Below, in pieces: positions 50,706-58,346 of a DNA stretch of 58,346 nucleotides. Each line of letters begins with the position of its first letter. Position 1 is the stretch's first letter. Origin of the DNA: Spirochaetales bacterium (GTDB taxonomy: Bacteria; Spirochaetota; Spirochaetia; SZUA-6; JAFGRV01); contig JAFGHO010000099.1 in the NCBI GenBank assembly GCA_016930085.1, positions 1-58,346 on the forward strand. Direction: 5' to 3'. Under the pieces are notes generated by a model. It saw only the letters and a program-made list of their open reading frames with translations, searched no databases and was not told the DNA's origin. A program made the translations under genes and the position numbers.

Positions 50706-52223
50706 CTACAGATCGTATCCCCATACATAGTGGAGTTCGAGAAACACATTGCTTTGATCACCGAACATGCCGACGGCATCCGACGTATCGAGCCGGATGT
50801 CTCCGGAGCCGGGTTCCGAATACCATGAGAAGAAAAGATCGGCCCCGAGGGTGATCTCGAAAGAAAGCTGGGGTTTGAATATCAGCCGGGGGGAAGCGAT
50901 AAGGCTGCCGTAGCGGGTTTTTTCTTCCGTGTCGTAGAAGACGGGAAGGAGGTACGCACCCCTGATCACGGGAGTAATCCTTTCGTCGAGGAAAGGAAAC
51001 TCGAAATTGACCGAGAGGGTGTTGAGCAATCCCTCCGTCTCCCCCCCGATCGATTGTGTGAGGGCCCGGTAGTAATAGGTGACGGCGTAATCGGGATCCA
51101 TCATCTGTAACGGATCCGGCGCGCCGCCCGGATAGTCGCTGAAAAAACCGTCGTCGTAATCGAAAATAAACCGGCCGTTGTACTGTATGTTCGCGTAAAA
51201 AAGGGCGCCGGGTCCGTAATTGAAATCGATTCCGGCCGTCCATTCCAGCCGGGGATTCCTCGTTCCGGCGTCGCTTGCATCGGGGTCGCCGGTGAGGGTG
51301 AAGCAGGTTTCGAGCCATATGCCCGCGCCCCCGATCGTCGTTTTCGCGTCGGCGCCTATGCGGTGTAACGGCTCACGTCCCAGGGTGAGGTGTTTGTCCA
51401 TCGGGTTCGTGTAGGCGACGGACGGGGTGTAGTACGGGTCGTGATCGAAGAGGTAACTCAACGAAAAGTCGGCCAGCGGTGTATAGGCGGCAAGCCTGAG
51501 ACCGAGCGAACCGGACCAAATATCGAGGGGCAGTTGTTCGACGGTGACTTCGTCCGCCGCGAAAAGGGCTTCCGGGACGGCGGCTTCGGCGTCGACGGGG
51601 AAAATGTCCGGGTCGTTGTGGGGAACATATACCCCTTCGATAGAAAATGCCCCCGTAACGTACCATTTAATGTAAAGGGAAAGGACGGGAATTGAAGTGG
51701 GTTCCGTCAGGTCCGTGTAATCTTTGGGATTGACGTTGTCCGTCGGATTTATTTTATCGGCGACTCCCCATCTGATAATCTGGTACCCGAGACTCAACGA
51801 CAATCCTTCGGGGCCATAAAGAATATAATTTTCCAATGCCCGGATTTCAGTCGCATTATGCCAGACGCCTTCCCCGTTCAGGGAAAAAAGGATGCGCCAG
51901 TTCGAATAGAGCGACACATCCCCCTGGTGCGCCGAAAACGAGAAGAGATTTTCGAGACCCGTGGAGGTGAGCGGACCGTCGAAGACGAGGGGATCCCCGC
52001 TTACCGGCATATGAAGGGAGGCGGTATGTTCGCTTTTCAATTCGCCGGCAAAACCGCCGCCGTCGGCCGGGGCAGTTTCGTTTTCCGTCCCGATATCCTC
52101 TTCAAGATCATCGAACAGGTCCCCGAAATCATTGTCTTCAAGACACCATATCTGGGGAAGGGCCGGAATAAAAAAAGATACCGCGCAAAAAAGGACAATT
52201 GTCGTAAATAGTTTGTTTTTCAC
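50706..52223 (-). CDS. Outer-membrane beta-barrel protein of an RND operon (DUF1302-like)
   Basis: The 505-residue product starts with GTG 52223, seven bases after GGAGGGAG. It has a signal peptide (about residues 1-27), an acidic stretch (NDFGDLFDDLEEDIGTENE) and a long barrel of alternating residues ending with an aromatic strand (NVFLELHYVWGYDL). The pattern resembles porins of the DUF1302 kind. It follows the LolA-like gene by 12 bases. It may serve as the outer-membrane part or a target of the RND export system. The substrate is unknown. Confidence 0.8.
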   Translation of the reverse strand: MKNKLFTTIVLFCAVSFFIPALPQIWCLEDNDFGDLFDDLEEDIGTENETAPADGGGFAGELKSEHTASLHMPVSGDPLVFDGPLTSTGLENLFSFSAHQGDVSLYSNWRILFSLNGEGVWHNATEIRALENYILYGPEGLSLSLGYQIIRWGVADKINPTDNVNPKDYTDLTEPTSIPVLSLYIKWYVTGAFSIEGVYVPHNDPDIFPVDAEAAVPEALFAADEVTVEQLPLDIWSGSLGLRLAAYTPLADFSLSYLFDHDPYYTPSVAYTNPMDKHLTLGREPLHRIGADAKTTIGGAGIWLETCFTLTGDPDASDAGTRNPRLEWTAGIDFNYGPGALFYANIQYNGRFIFDYDDGFFSDYPGGAPDPLQMMDPDYAVTYYYRALTQSIGGETEGLLNTLSVNFEFPFLDERITPVIRGAYLLPVFYDTEEKTRYGSLIASPRLIFKPQLSFEITLGADLFFSWYSEPGSGDIRLDTSDAVGMFGDQSNVFLELHYVWGYDL

Positions 52224-52235
52224 GATAGCTCCCTC

Positions 52236-53024
52236 CTAACGTTCGAGATTTTGTATGGTAAAAACCGAATCGGGGATCGAATGATCGACCTTGATCTCTT
52301 CCGTTTTGATCAGTGTTTTATGCCCGTTGACATTGACGACCAGGGTTTTGACCGGAATAATGAAAGCGCCCGATTTTTTTATCTCCACGATATGGATGGT
52401 TTTCACCAGGTCGCCGTTTTTGTCGTACAATTCGGACTTGCAGATCGCGAAATCGCCTTTGCTTATCCAGATCCTGCTTTTTGAATAGGGCGCGGACGAA
52501 TCCTTGGGCACGGATTCGATCACCCAGCATTCCGTAGCGGCGGCCTCTCCGTCTTTCGCGAGGTTGACGGTATCCGTGGAAACAAAGGTATAGCTGCTGT
52601 CCTCGACATCCCTGTCTTCCATATCGTAGTAGGTGAGGTCGGAACCCATAAAGGTCTGGTTTTTCGAGGACGATGCGATCTTTCTCACCTTTCCCAGTTC
52701 AGGGATATAGATACGCTGGTCGTCCTCTCCGGATTTGTTGCCGATTGTCAGAAACTTCGTCCCCTTCACATCCGCCGGTAAAAGAAATTCGATAAAGGTT
52801 TTTGCCCCTGCGGGGGCTTTTTTTGTGAAGATTTTGAGTTTTCTCGTATTCGTCGTTCCGTCGGCGTCTCGAAGCGCCATATAAGCGACGCTTTCCATTT
52901 CATCCGGATTTTGCGAGGAGTACGCTTTTTTCATGATCTGATACGGATCCGGTTCGGCCGCCTGAAGCAAGGCGGTCGCGATCATAAATAATATAATGAG
53001 AGTATTTCGATATAAACCCGGCAT
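52236..53024 (-). CDS. Outer-membrane lipoprotein-sorting (LolA-like) protein
   Basis: The 262-residue protein has a signal peptide (cleavage near residue 22), then a beta-rich fold with features of the LolA-like family found with MMPL transporters (PDPYQIMKKAYSSQNPD, then KTFIEFLLPADVKGTKFLTIG, then WVIESVPKDS and ESRIWISKG-like SKSRIWISKGDFAICKSELYD). It probably carries a lipid or lipoprotein across the periplasm. It sits between the RND transporter and the barrel protein in one operon with a GGAGG ribosome-binding site. Confidence 0.85.
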   Translation of the reverse strand: MPGLYRNTLIILFMIATALLQAAEPDPYQIMKKAYSSQNPDEMESVAYMALRDADGTTNTRKLKIFTKKAPAGAKTFIEFLLPADVKGTKFLTIGNKSGEDDQRIYIPELGKVRKIASSSKNQTFMGSDLTYYDMEDRDVEDSSYTFVSTDTVNLAKDGEAAATECWVIESVPKDSSAPYSKSRIWISKGDFAICKSELYDKNGDLVKTIHIVEIKKSGAFIIPVKTLVVNVNGHKTLIKTEEIKVDHSIPDSVFTIQNLER

Positions 53025-53075
53025 AATAGCCTCCTTCTTGAATGATGATATATTTTTATCCGGAACAGGTATCTT

Positions 53076-55730
53076 TCAGGCCGAATGCAGCAGTTTCTTC
53101 TCCCGCGCTTCACGGGCGTCCGGCCCGGCCGGAATACCTTTCCCGGTGTTTTTCTCCTTTCCGTTTTTTGTGATGAATTTCGGTTTCACAGAGACGATGA
53201 GGACCGGGAGCACGGTGATGGAAAAGACCGATGAAGTGACCATCGTCAGACAGATCAGGAGGCCCAGTTCGTTGAGCGGTGAAAATGAAGAGGCGAACAG
53301 GACCGCGAACCCGGCGGCAACGCTCACCGCGTTGAAAACGATCGCCTTGCCGCTGGAAAGAAGTGTCTTTTTGACTGCGGCGATCCAGTCGCCGGTTTTT
53401 TTCATTTCGTCGGTGATGATCGAAATAAAATGGATCGCGTAGTCGATCCCGATTCCTATCGCCACGGAAGCGACTAAAGCGGTCACCGTGTCCAGGACGA
53501 TTGAAAAATAACCCATGATACCGAAATTCATGAGGATGGCGGCGACGATCGGTATGAGCGAGAGTAAACCGGCGACCGGAGAGCGGAAGGTGACGGTGAC
53601 GATTAAAAAGACAATGCACAGCGAGACGGCAATGCTCATGATCTGGGTGTTGATGATGAGGTCATTGACCGCCATAAGCATATCGGCGTCTCCGGCCAGT
53701 TCGACGGAATAGCCCAGGGGTTCGATGTTCGCCGCCGAATATTCCCGTATCGCGTCCTTTACGTTCTGAATGAAGGCGGGGTGGGGGTTGTTCATCTGAA
53801 TGTGCATGAGGGCGCTTTCAGGATCGTCCATGTCGTCGATGAGATTGTCGAGGTTTCCCGAATACAGCAAAAGATATTTTGAAATAAGATTTCTGAGCCC
53901 GATGTTTGACGCGAGATTGTATTTTTCAGGATCGGACGGTATCTCGTTATAGGATGAGTCGCTGTTGTTGAGGACATAATTCATCCGTTTTATGAAATCG
54001 ACGACACTCGAGACCTTTTTGACTTCGGGGAATTTCGTCCTGAGATAAACGGAGAGTTCATCCATCGCGGCGAGTATTTCGGGATTTTTCACGCTCCTGC
54101 GGTCCGAGGTCTTCGATTGGACACCGCCTGTTGTCATTACCGGCGTCTCTTCTCCCGGATGATTGCCGGCTTCGAAATCGGAGTCCGTAAAAAAATCCGA
54201 TTCATCGAACGCGCCGGTTTCGTCCGTCCCGTCCTGACCGGATGCGGGTATTTCGTTACCGGTGATCATGACATTGAGGATGGATGTCCCGGAGAACGTC
54301 GAATTAATATAGGCGTCCGCCTTCCTGATTTCCGTTTCCTCCTTGAAAAACCGGATCAGGGGTTTCCCGACATTGATGAGGGGAATCCCCGTTGCCGAGA
54401 TTATGATGACGATACCGGAGATAATGAGTATCGGTTTTTTCCTGCGGATAATGGCCGCCCCCAGCGCGGTCAATCCGTTGGCCAGCATACCGTTCCGCGG
54501 TTTACCCCCTCCGGACCTTTTGCCTGCAAGCCGTTTTCCCGAAAGGAGAAGCGATGGAATGAAAAGCAGCGAAATGACAAGCGCGGAGGCGACGCCCGCT
54601 GCGGTAAAAATGCCGAAATAGCGGATCATCGTTATTCCGCTTAACGCGAGGGCGCCGAATCCGGCTATCGTGGTAAGGCCGGCGAGCAGGACCGGTTTAC
54701 CGATTTTTCGTATTGTCGCAAGGACAATATGACGGTGGGTGTCTTCACTGCCGTCTTCACGGACGGCGTCGCCCGCACCGGCGCTGAGGACTTTCTCGTC
54801 GTAATAATGGCTGATCATGTGGATGCCGTAGGCGCTTCCCACGGCGACGAGAAGGATCGGGATGGCGGTCATCATGATGGCGATCGGTATGTCGAAAAGC
54901 GCCATGATGCCGAAGGTCCAGACCACACTCAGCACGACGGTAAGCATGATAAGCAGGACGCCGGACAATCGCTTCAGGGCGAGCGCCAGTATGATAAAAA
55001 GCACGGCAAGCACAAGGGGAAACATGACGAGCAGATCCTTAGCGATACCGGTACGGATGAGGATCATCACCGTCTGGGGCCCGGCGATGCGAAGAGTGGC
55101 GGTTTCGTTTCCGTATGCCTCGGCGACGGAAGTGATCGCGTTGTATGAATCGAGCAGGTCGTCCTCGGTCACGGGTATCCATGCTGCCGGGCGGTTTATG
55201 ATCTCCGACGCTTTTGTATCGGCGGCAGGCGCCGGTTTTTTGTCTTCAAACGAGATGACCAGCTGCGTGGCTGAAAAATCATCCGAATACAGAATTCCTT
55301 TATAGATATCCCATTCCAAAAGGCGGTTTTTTATCGCCTCGATATCTGCGTCCGATTCGGGAATCTTCGTTACGACCGGCGTATTGACCATGCCTTCATC
55401 CCCGTTCATGATGATCTGGGCGTTGGAAAGGGACAGGACATCCTTGACGAACCTGATACGGCCGATTTCCTCCGTCAGTTCGGAAAGGTAGGAGAGGTTG
55501 TCTCCGGCAAAGATTGTTCCGTTTTTGAACTCGACACTCAACGATACCATCTCGTTGTTTCCGAACACCTCATCCATTTTTTCCGTGGTCACCCTCGACG
55601 GATGATCTTTGGGGAGAAAGTTCCTTACGGAATTATCGATTTTCATATTCGGAAGCTGGATCGCGAATACGATCGTCACCGCGATAATCGCGAAGATTAT
55701 TATTTTTGGAAAGGAAAATAACCGTGCCAT
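53076..55730 (-). CDS. RND superfamily (MMPL) transporter
   Basis: The 884-residue protein has the RND layout: a first transmembrane helix, a large periplasmic domain (about 40-210), five helices with the VGSAYGIHMISHYYD motif, a second periplasmic domain (about 450-640, including a long acidic linker) and a second set with GIGIDYAIHFIS. It is about the size of MMPL/RND lipid exporters. It probably moves hydrophobic compounds or lipids toward the outer membrane with the LolA-like and barrel proteins. AAGGAG precedes ATG 55730. Confidence 0.92.
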   Translation of the reverse strand: MARLFSFPKIIIFAIIAVTIVFAIQLPNMKIDNSVRNFLPKDHPSRVTTEKMDEVFGNNEMVSLSVEFKNGTIFAGDNLSYLSELTEEIGRIRFVKDVLSLSNAQIIMNGDEGMVNTPVVTKIPESDADIEAIKNRLLEWDIYKGILYSDDFSATQLVISFEDKKPAPAADTKASEIINRPAAWIPVTEDDLLDSYNAITSVAEAYGNETATLRIAGPQTVMILIRTGIAKDLLVMFPLVLAVLFIILALALKRLSGVLLIMLTVVLSVVWTFGIMALFDIPIAIMMTAIPILLVAVGSAYGIHMISHYYDEKVLSAGAGDAVREDGSEDTHRHIVLATIRKIGKPVLLAGLTTIAGFGALALSGITMIRYFGIFTAAGVASALVISLLFIPSLLLSGKRLAGKRSGGGKPRNGMLANGLTALGAAIIRRKKPILIISGIVIIISATGIPLINVGKPLIRFFKEETEIRKADAYINSTFSGTSILNVMITGNEIPASGQDGTDETGAFDESDFFTDSDFEAGNHPGEETPVMTTGGVQSKTSDRRSVKNPEILAAMDELSVYLRTKFPEVKKVSSVVDFIKRMNYVLNNSDSSYNEIPSDPEKYNLASNIGLRNLISKYLLLYSGNLDNLIDDMDDPESALMHIQMNNPHPAFIQNVKDAIREYSAANIEPLGYSVELAGDADMLMAVNDLIINTQIMSIAVSLCIVFLIVTVTFRSPVAGLLSLIPIVAAILMNFGIMGYFSIVLDTVTALVASVAIGIGIDYAIHFISIITDEMKKTGDWIAAVKKTLLSSGKAIVFNAVSVAAGFAVLFASSFSPLNELGLLICLTMVTSSVFSITVLPVLIVSVKPKFITKNGKEKNTGKGIPAGPDAREAREKKLLHSA

Positions 55731-55755
55731 AGACGACTCCTTCTGTGATAATATA

Positions 55756-55775
55756 GTTAGCTAACGTTAGCTAAC
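55756..55775. promoter_or_regulatory. TetR operator O1 (perfect palindrome) before the RND operon
   Basis: GTTAGCTAACGTTAGCTAAC is a perfect 20-base palindrome 26 bases upstream of the RND transporter start, where it would block transcription initiation. It shares the GTTAG-N10-CTAAC frame with the two other sites nearby. Most probably it is bound by the adjacent TetR regulator. Confidence 0.78.
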
Positions 55776-55823
55776 ATGTAAATAACTGTTTCTCCTCAAA
55801 ACCCGGGTTGCCCCCGTCTCTTT

Positions 55824-55843
55824 GTTAGTGAACGATACCTAAC
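55824..55843. promoter_or_regulatory. TetR operator O2
   Basis: GTTAGTGAACGATACCTAAC matches O1 at 16 of 20 positions and has the same GTTAG-N10-CTAAC arms. It lies 48 bases upstream of O1, between the RND and TetR genes. Confidence 0.65.
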
Positions 55844-55883
55844 AACCCGGTATAAATAAAAACAACCTTCACTCGCCTGAGTT

Positions 55884-56471
55884 TCAGGTAATAACGGATT
55901 TCAATGTCGTCCATAATCCACGCCATTCAGAACAAAGACTGAATTCGTAATTCGAGAGAATCCATCGGGTAATGAGTCCGTGAAGGGCGCCGGTGATGAT
56001 TTCCGATGCACGTTCCGGTACAATATCTTTTCTCATATTGTTTTCTTTTTGTGCTTTTCGTATCATCGTGCTGTAGACGGAAATACCGAGCTCGTAAAGC
56101 GATTTCATTTCCTGCACGAGCTTTTCATTGTACTGAAATATTCCGTGAGAAAAAAAGACCGTCGTGATCGACCGGTTTTTCTCGAAGAAGTCGACCGCAC
56201 CGTTCGTAATGTATTCGAGCTGTTCGAACGACGAGTCCGCGGGAATATTCATTTTTGAAAGCGATGCTTCCACGTTTTGCCCCATGTAAAAGACGAGAGA
56301 AAGCAGTATATCCTCCTTGTTTTCGAAATGGCGGTAAATTGCCGGTTCCGAAATACCGATCTTGTGGGCCAGGTTCCTGATCGAAAACTCCTGTATGCCG
56401 TTTTCCGCGATGATGGAAAGGGTGTTGTCGAGGATTTCCAGTTGACGTTCCGAAAGTTCCCTGTTTTTCAT
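55884..56471 (-). CDS. TetR-family transcriptional regulator
   Basis: The 195-residue regulator starts at ATG 56471 with GGAA six bases ahead; a TTG two codons upstream is less likely. The N-terminal helix-turn-helix is IRNLAHKIGISEPAIYRHFENKEDIL (about residues 30-55), typical of TetR repressors, and the C-terminal helical domain should bind an effector molecule. The operators in front of it and of the RND operon suggest that it represses both and responds to a toxic or lipid compound. Genes and operators are on the same strand and coupled by location. Confidence 0.92.
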   Translation of the reverse strand: MKNRELSERQLEILDNTLSIIAENGIQEFSIRNLAHKIGISEPAIYRHFENKEDILLSLVFYMGQNVEASLSKMNIPADSSFEQLEYITNGAVDFFEKNRSITTVFFSHGIFQYNEKLVQEMKSLYELGISVYSTMIRKAQKENNMRKDIVPERASEIITGALHGLITRWILSNYEFSLCSEWRGLWTTLKSVIT

Positions 56472-56481
56472 ACGCAATTCC

Positions 56482-56501
56482 GTTAGTTATCGATCACTAA
56501 C
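56482..56501. promoter_or_regulatory. TetR operator O3 before the regulator gene
   Basis: GTTAGTTATCGATCACTAAC contains the seven-base arms TTAGTTA and TAACTAA when extended by two bases. It lies 10 bases ahead of the TetR start, so the regulator probably represses itself. Confidence 0.68.
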
Positions 56502-56572
56502 TAATATATATAATTAATCGGAAAAAATCAAGGCCTGTTATAAAATTTTTTTTCATCCGTCCCCGTCCTATT

Positions 56573-56604
56573 AAAAAAACCGGCGGAAAAATTTCCGCCG
56601 GTTT
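56573..56604 (-). terminator. intrinsic terminator after the third receptor gene
   Basis: AAACCGGCGGAAA (56577-56589) and TTTCCGCCGGTTT (56592-56604) form a perfect 13-base-pair stem, followed on the minus strand by a U-run from the As at 56573-56579. It lies 50 bases after the stop of the receptor gene and insulates the TetR gene. Confidence 0.85.
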
Positions 56605-56654
56605 CATCAAGACCGATATATTGGCACTATCGGTGTTGTATTGTCATACCGATA

Positions 56655-58346
56655 TTAAAACTCTTCGAAATCGGCATCCATCTTGTCCTTTTTCGGTTTT
56701 TTGCCCATATCGATCTCGACGCCGTCTTCGTGTTTCCGACGTTCTTCTTCCGCGATGGTGATTCCCGTTGTCTGTCGCCTGCTTGTTTTCCCCGTCGTCA
56801 CGGGGGGATGCTGTTTTTGGGGATAGTGGTTGATGTGTATGTTATGGGTCTGTTTGAGATGAGGAGCATGGTAATCGCCGTCGTGGGTGATGTATTTTGA
56901 TCCGTTACCGCCGTTGGTTTTAAAGAATTCCATTGACGATTGAAGTTCTTCGGCCTGGCCTGCGAGTTCTTCCGATGTGGACGCCATTTCTTCGGACGCC
57001 GAGGCGTTCTGCTGGATCACCGTATCGAGCTGCATGATCGCCTTGTTGATCTGCTCGACACCCGAGTTCTGCTCCTTGCTTGCCGCGCTTATTTCCTGAA
57101 CGAGTTCGGCGGTTTTCTGGATATCCGGGACGATCCTTTTGAGCATTTCTCCCGCCTTTTCCGCGATAGAGACGCTCGATGATGATAATTCGGATATTTC
57201 TCCGGCCGCAACCTGGCTTCTTTCAGCGAGTTTTCGTACCTCGGAGGCGACGACGGCAAATCCTTTTCCGTGTTCGCCTGCCCGTGCCGCTTCGATGGCC
57301 GCGTTCAGGGCGAGCATGTTCGTCGAACGGGCTATTTCTTCGATTATCCTTATCTTTTCCGCGATATCTTTCATCGCGTTCACCGTTTCTCCGACGGCTT
57401 TGCCCCCCTCATCAGCGTCCTGAGACGCCTTGAGGGCGATCTTTTCCGTCTGCAGCGCGTTGTCCGCGTTCTGGCGGATATTCGCCCCCATTTCTTCCAT
57501 GGAAGAAGAGACTTCCTCCGCCGCCGCGGCCTGTTCGTTCGCTCCCTGGGACATCTGCTCGGAACTGGATGAAAGCTCCTGGCTTCCCGAAGAAACATTG
57601 TTCGCGGCCGTCTTGACGACTCCCACGATGCCGCTGAGTTTCTCGACCATGGTTTTCATCGCCGCGTACACGCTGGCTTCGTCGTATTTTCGTCTATCGT
57701 CGAATTTGATTAATAGATCGCCTTCTGCGATCTTCATGGCCATTTCCGATACCTCGAAGGGTTCCGCGCCGAGCGGGGTGGTGATGCTCCTGCTGATGAC
57801 GATGCCCAGAATGATGCCGAGAAGAAAGGTCACGATACATATGATGATCGTCCCGACAAGGGCATTCTGTTCGTCGTGTTCGGCGGTGAGCGCTGAGTCT
57901 TCCGTGAATTTCTCGACTTCGACCAGAAACTCCTCGATTTCATGGTCGAGTTCTTCCTCTTCCTTTTCGATTTCTTCCGCGTGGCGTTCGGCTTCCGGCA
58001 GGTTTCCTTCTTCAATCAGAAGAAAGACCTCGTGAACGTGGCCGTCGTAATCGGCGTGTTCCTTTTCTATTTTCTTCAGTTTCTCATCGATATCCTCGAA
58101 TTTTCTCCTCGCGATATCGGTCTGTGCCTTCGCCATCGCCTCTTCGGCGATATGCTCCGCTTTTTTGATCTCTTCATCGACTTCACCTGCCAATGTATCG
58201 AACAATTCCTCCGCTTCCTTCAAATGCTCCTTCGCGTAGGCTTCGGATGCAAGCACCTCGCCGTAGCGGAGTGCGCGTTCAAGATTGACGGCCTGTTCCA
58301 GCTGATGGGCTTCGACATTGGTAATCACCTCGGTCAGCGGAATATC
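56655..58346 (-). CDS. Methyl-accepting chemotaxis protein, 5' end outside the window
   Basis: The frame is open to the window edge (residues [19 protein letters not shown] at the first visible codons), so the N-terminus and first transmembrane helix are missing. The visible sensor part is helical and very rich in Glu (about 150 residues, with a charged [12 protein letters not shown] coiled coil). A transmembrane helix ([21 protein letters not shown]), a HAMP-like linker ([24 protein letters not shown]) and the conserved signalling hairpin follow. It ends DADFEEF, like the other two receptors. Confidence 0.92.
   Translation of the reverse strand, partial: DIPLTEVITNVEAHQLEQAVNLERALRYGEVLASEAYAKEHLKEAEELFDTLAGEVDEEIKKAEHIAEEAMAKAQTDIARRKFEDIDEKLKKIEKEHADYDGHVHEVFLLIEEGNLPEAERHAEEIEKEEEELDHEIEEFLVEVEKFTEDSALTAEHDEQNALVGTIIICIVTFLLGIILGIVISRSITTPLGAEPFEVSEMAMKIAEGDLLIKFDDRRKYDEASVYAAMKTMVEKLSGIVGVVKTAANNVSSGSQELSSSSEQMSQGANEQAAAAEEVSSSMEEMGANIRQNADNALQTEKIALKASQDADEGGKAVGETVNAMKDIAEKIRIIEEIARSTNMLALNAAIEAARAGEHGKGFAVVASEVRKLAERSQVAAGEISELSSSSVSIAEKAGEMLKRIVPDIQKTAELVQEISAASKEQNSGVEQINKAIMQLDTVIQQNASASEEMASTSEELAGQAEELQSSMEFFKTNGGNGSKYITHDGDYHAPHLKQTHNIHINHYPQKQHPPVTTGKTSRRQTTGITIAEEERRKHEDGVEIDMGKKPKKDKMDADFEEF

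Noticed and set aside
1-58346. CRISPR arrays, tRNA or rRNA genes, insertion sequences
   Set aside because: I saw no regularly spaced repeats, cloverleaf-like sequences, ribosomal RNA segments or transposase-like proteins.

Overview
The window looks like chromosomal DNA of a diderm, motile, chemotactic bacterium. It encodes an outer-membrane barrel, a LolA-like carrier, lipoproteins and three methyl-accepting chemotaxis proteins. The mix of HDOD, zinc-ribbon FHA, RND/LolA-like/porin and LuxR-type two-component genes would fit a spirochaete, but that is an inference; no rRNA, tRNA or taxonomic marker gene was seen.

Region 1 (about 0.3-28.6 kb) is a contractile injection system (CIS) locus of the extracellular/phage-tail-like kind, in two convergent halves that meet near 13.25 kb. 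The plus-strand half holds a gp25-like protein, a gpJ-like baseplate protein, a Pvc16-like cap protein, a short sheath, a lipoprotein, a Ycf35 (DUF1257) protein, a PASTA-gpI fusion, a 504-residue unknown, an FHA protein, a secreted von Willebrand A protein, and a protein whose C-terminus resembles DYW-type deaminases (candidate cargo). The minus-strand half starts at a consensus promoter (28546-28574). It holds a tube protein, a full-length sheath, a second tube, a LysM adaptor, a gpD-like hub, an acetyltransferase, a radical-SAM protein, a Ycf46-like AAA ATPase, a DUF2997 protein, two related zinc-motif chaperone-like proteins, a pentapeptide-repeat protein, small unknowns, a DUF6760 reading frame that may be made by frameshifting, a 1225-residue repeat protein, the eCIS-marker DUF4157 protein and an AT-rich unknown. 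No phage capsid, terminase, integrase or lysis genes and no T6SS membrane-complex genes were seen. No spike or PAAR tip was recognised either. The Ycf35/DUF2997/Ycf46/radical-SAM set spread over both halves is the most unusual part of the locus.

Region 2 (28.6-33.3 kb) is a sugar-acid metabolism cluster: an SDR dehydrogenase, divergent from a HAD-like phosphatase, a LarA-family racemase/epimerase with the His/Lys/His cofactor-binding spacing intact, and 6-phosphogluconate dehydrogenase. An 870-base non-coding, partly AT-rich stretch follows.

Region 3 (34.1-50.6 kb) is signalling: a hybrid histidine kinase, an HDOD protein, two tandem NarX/NarL-like kinase-regulator pairs, an orphan LuxR-type regulator and two chemotaxis receptors. 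A cytoplasmic GH5 glycosidase and a GT2 glycosyltransferase overlap each other in the middle.

Region 4 (50.6-58.3 kb) is an RND (MMPL) transporter, LolA-like and barrel-protein operon next to a TetR regulator. Three 20-base GTTAG-N10-CTAAC operators lie in front of the two transcription units. The window ends inside a third chemotaxis receptor.
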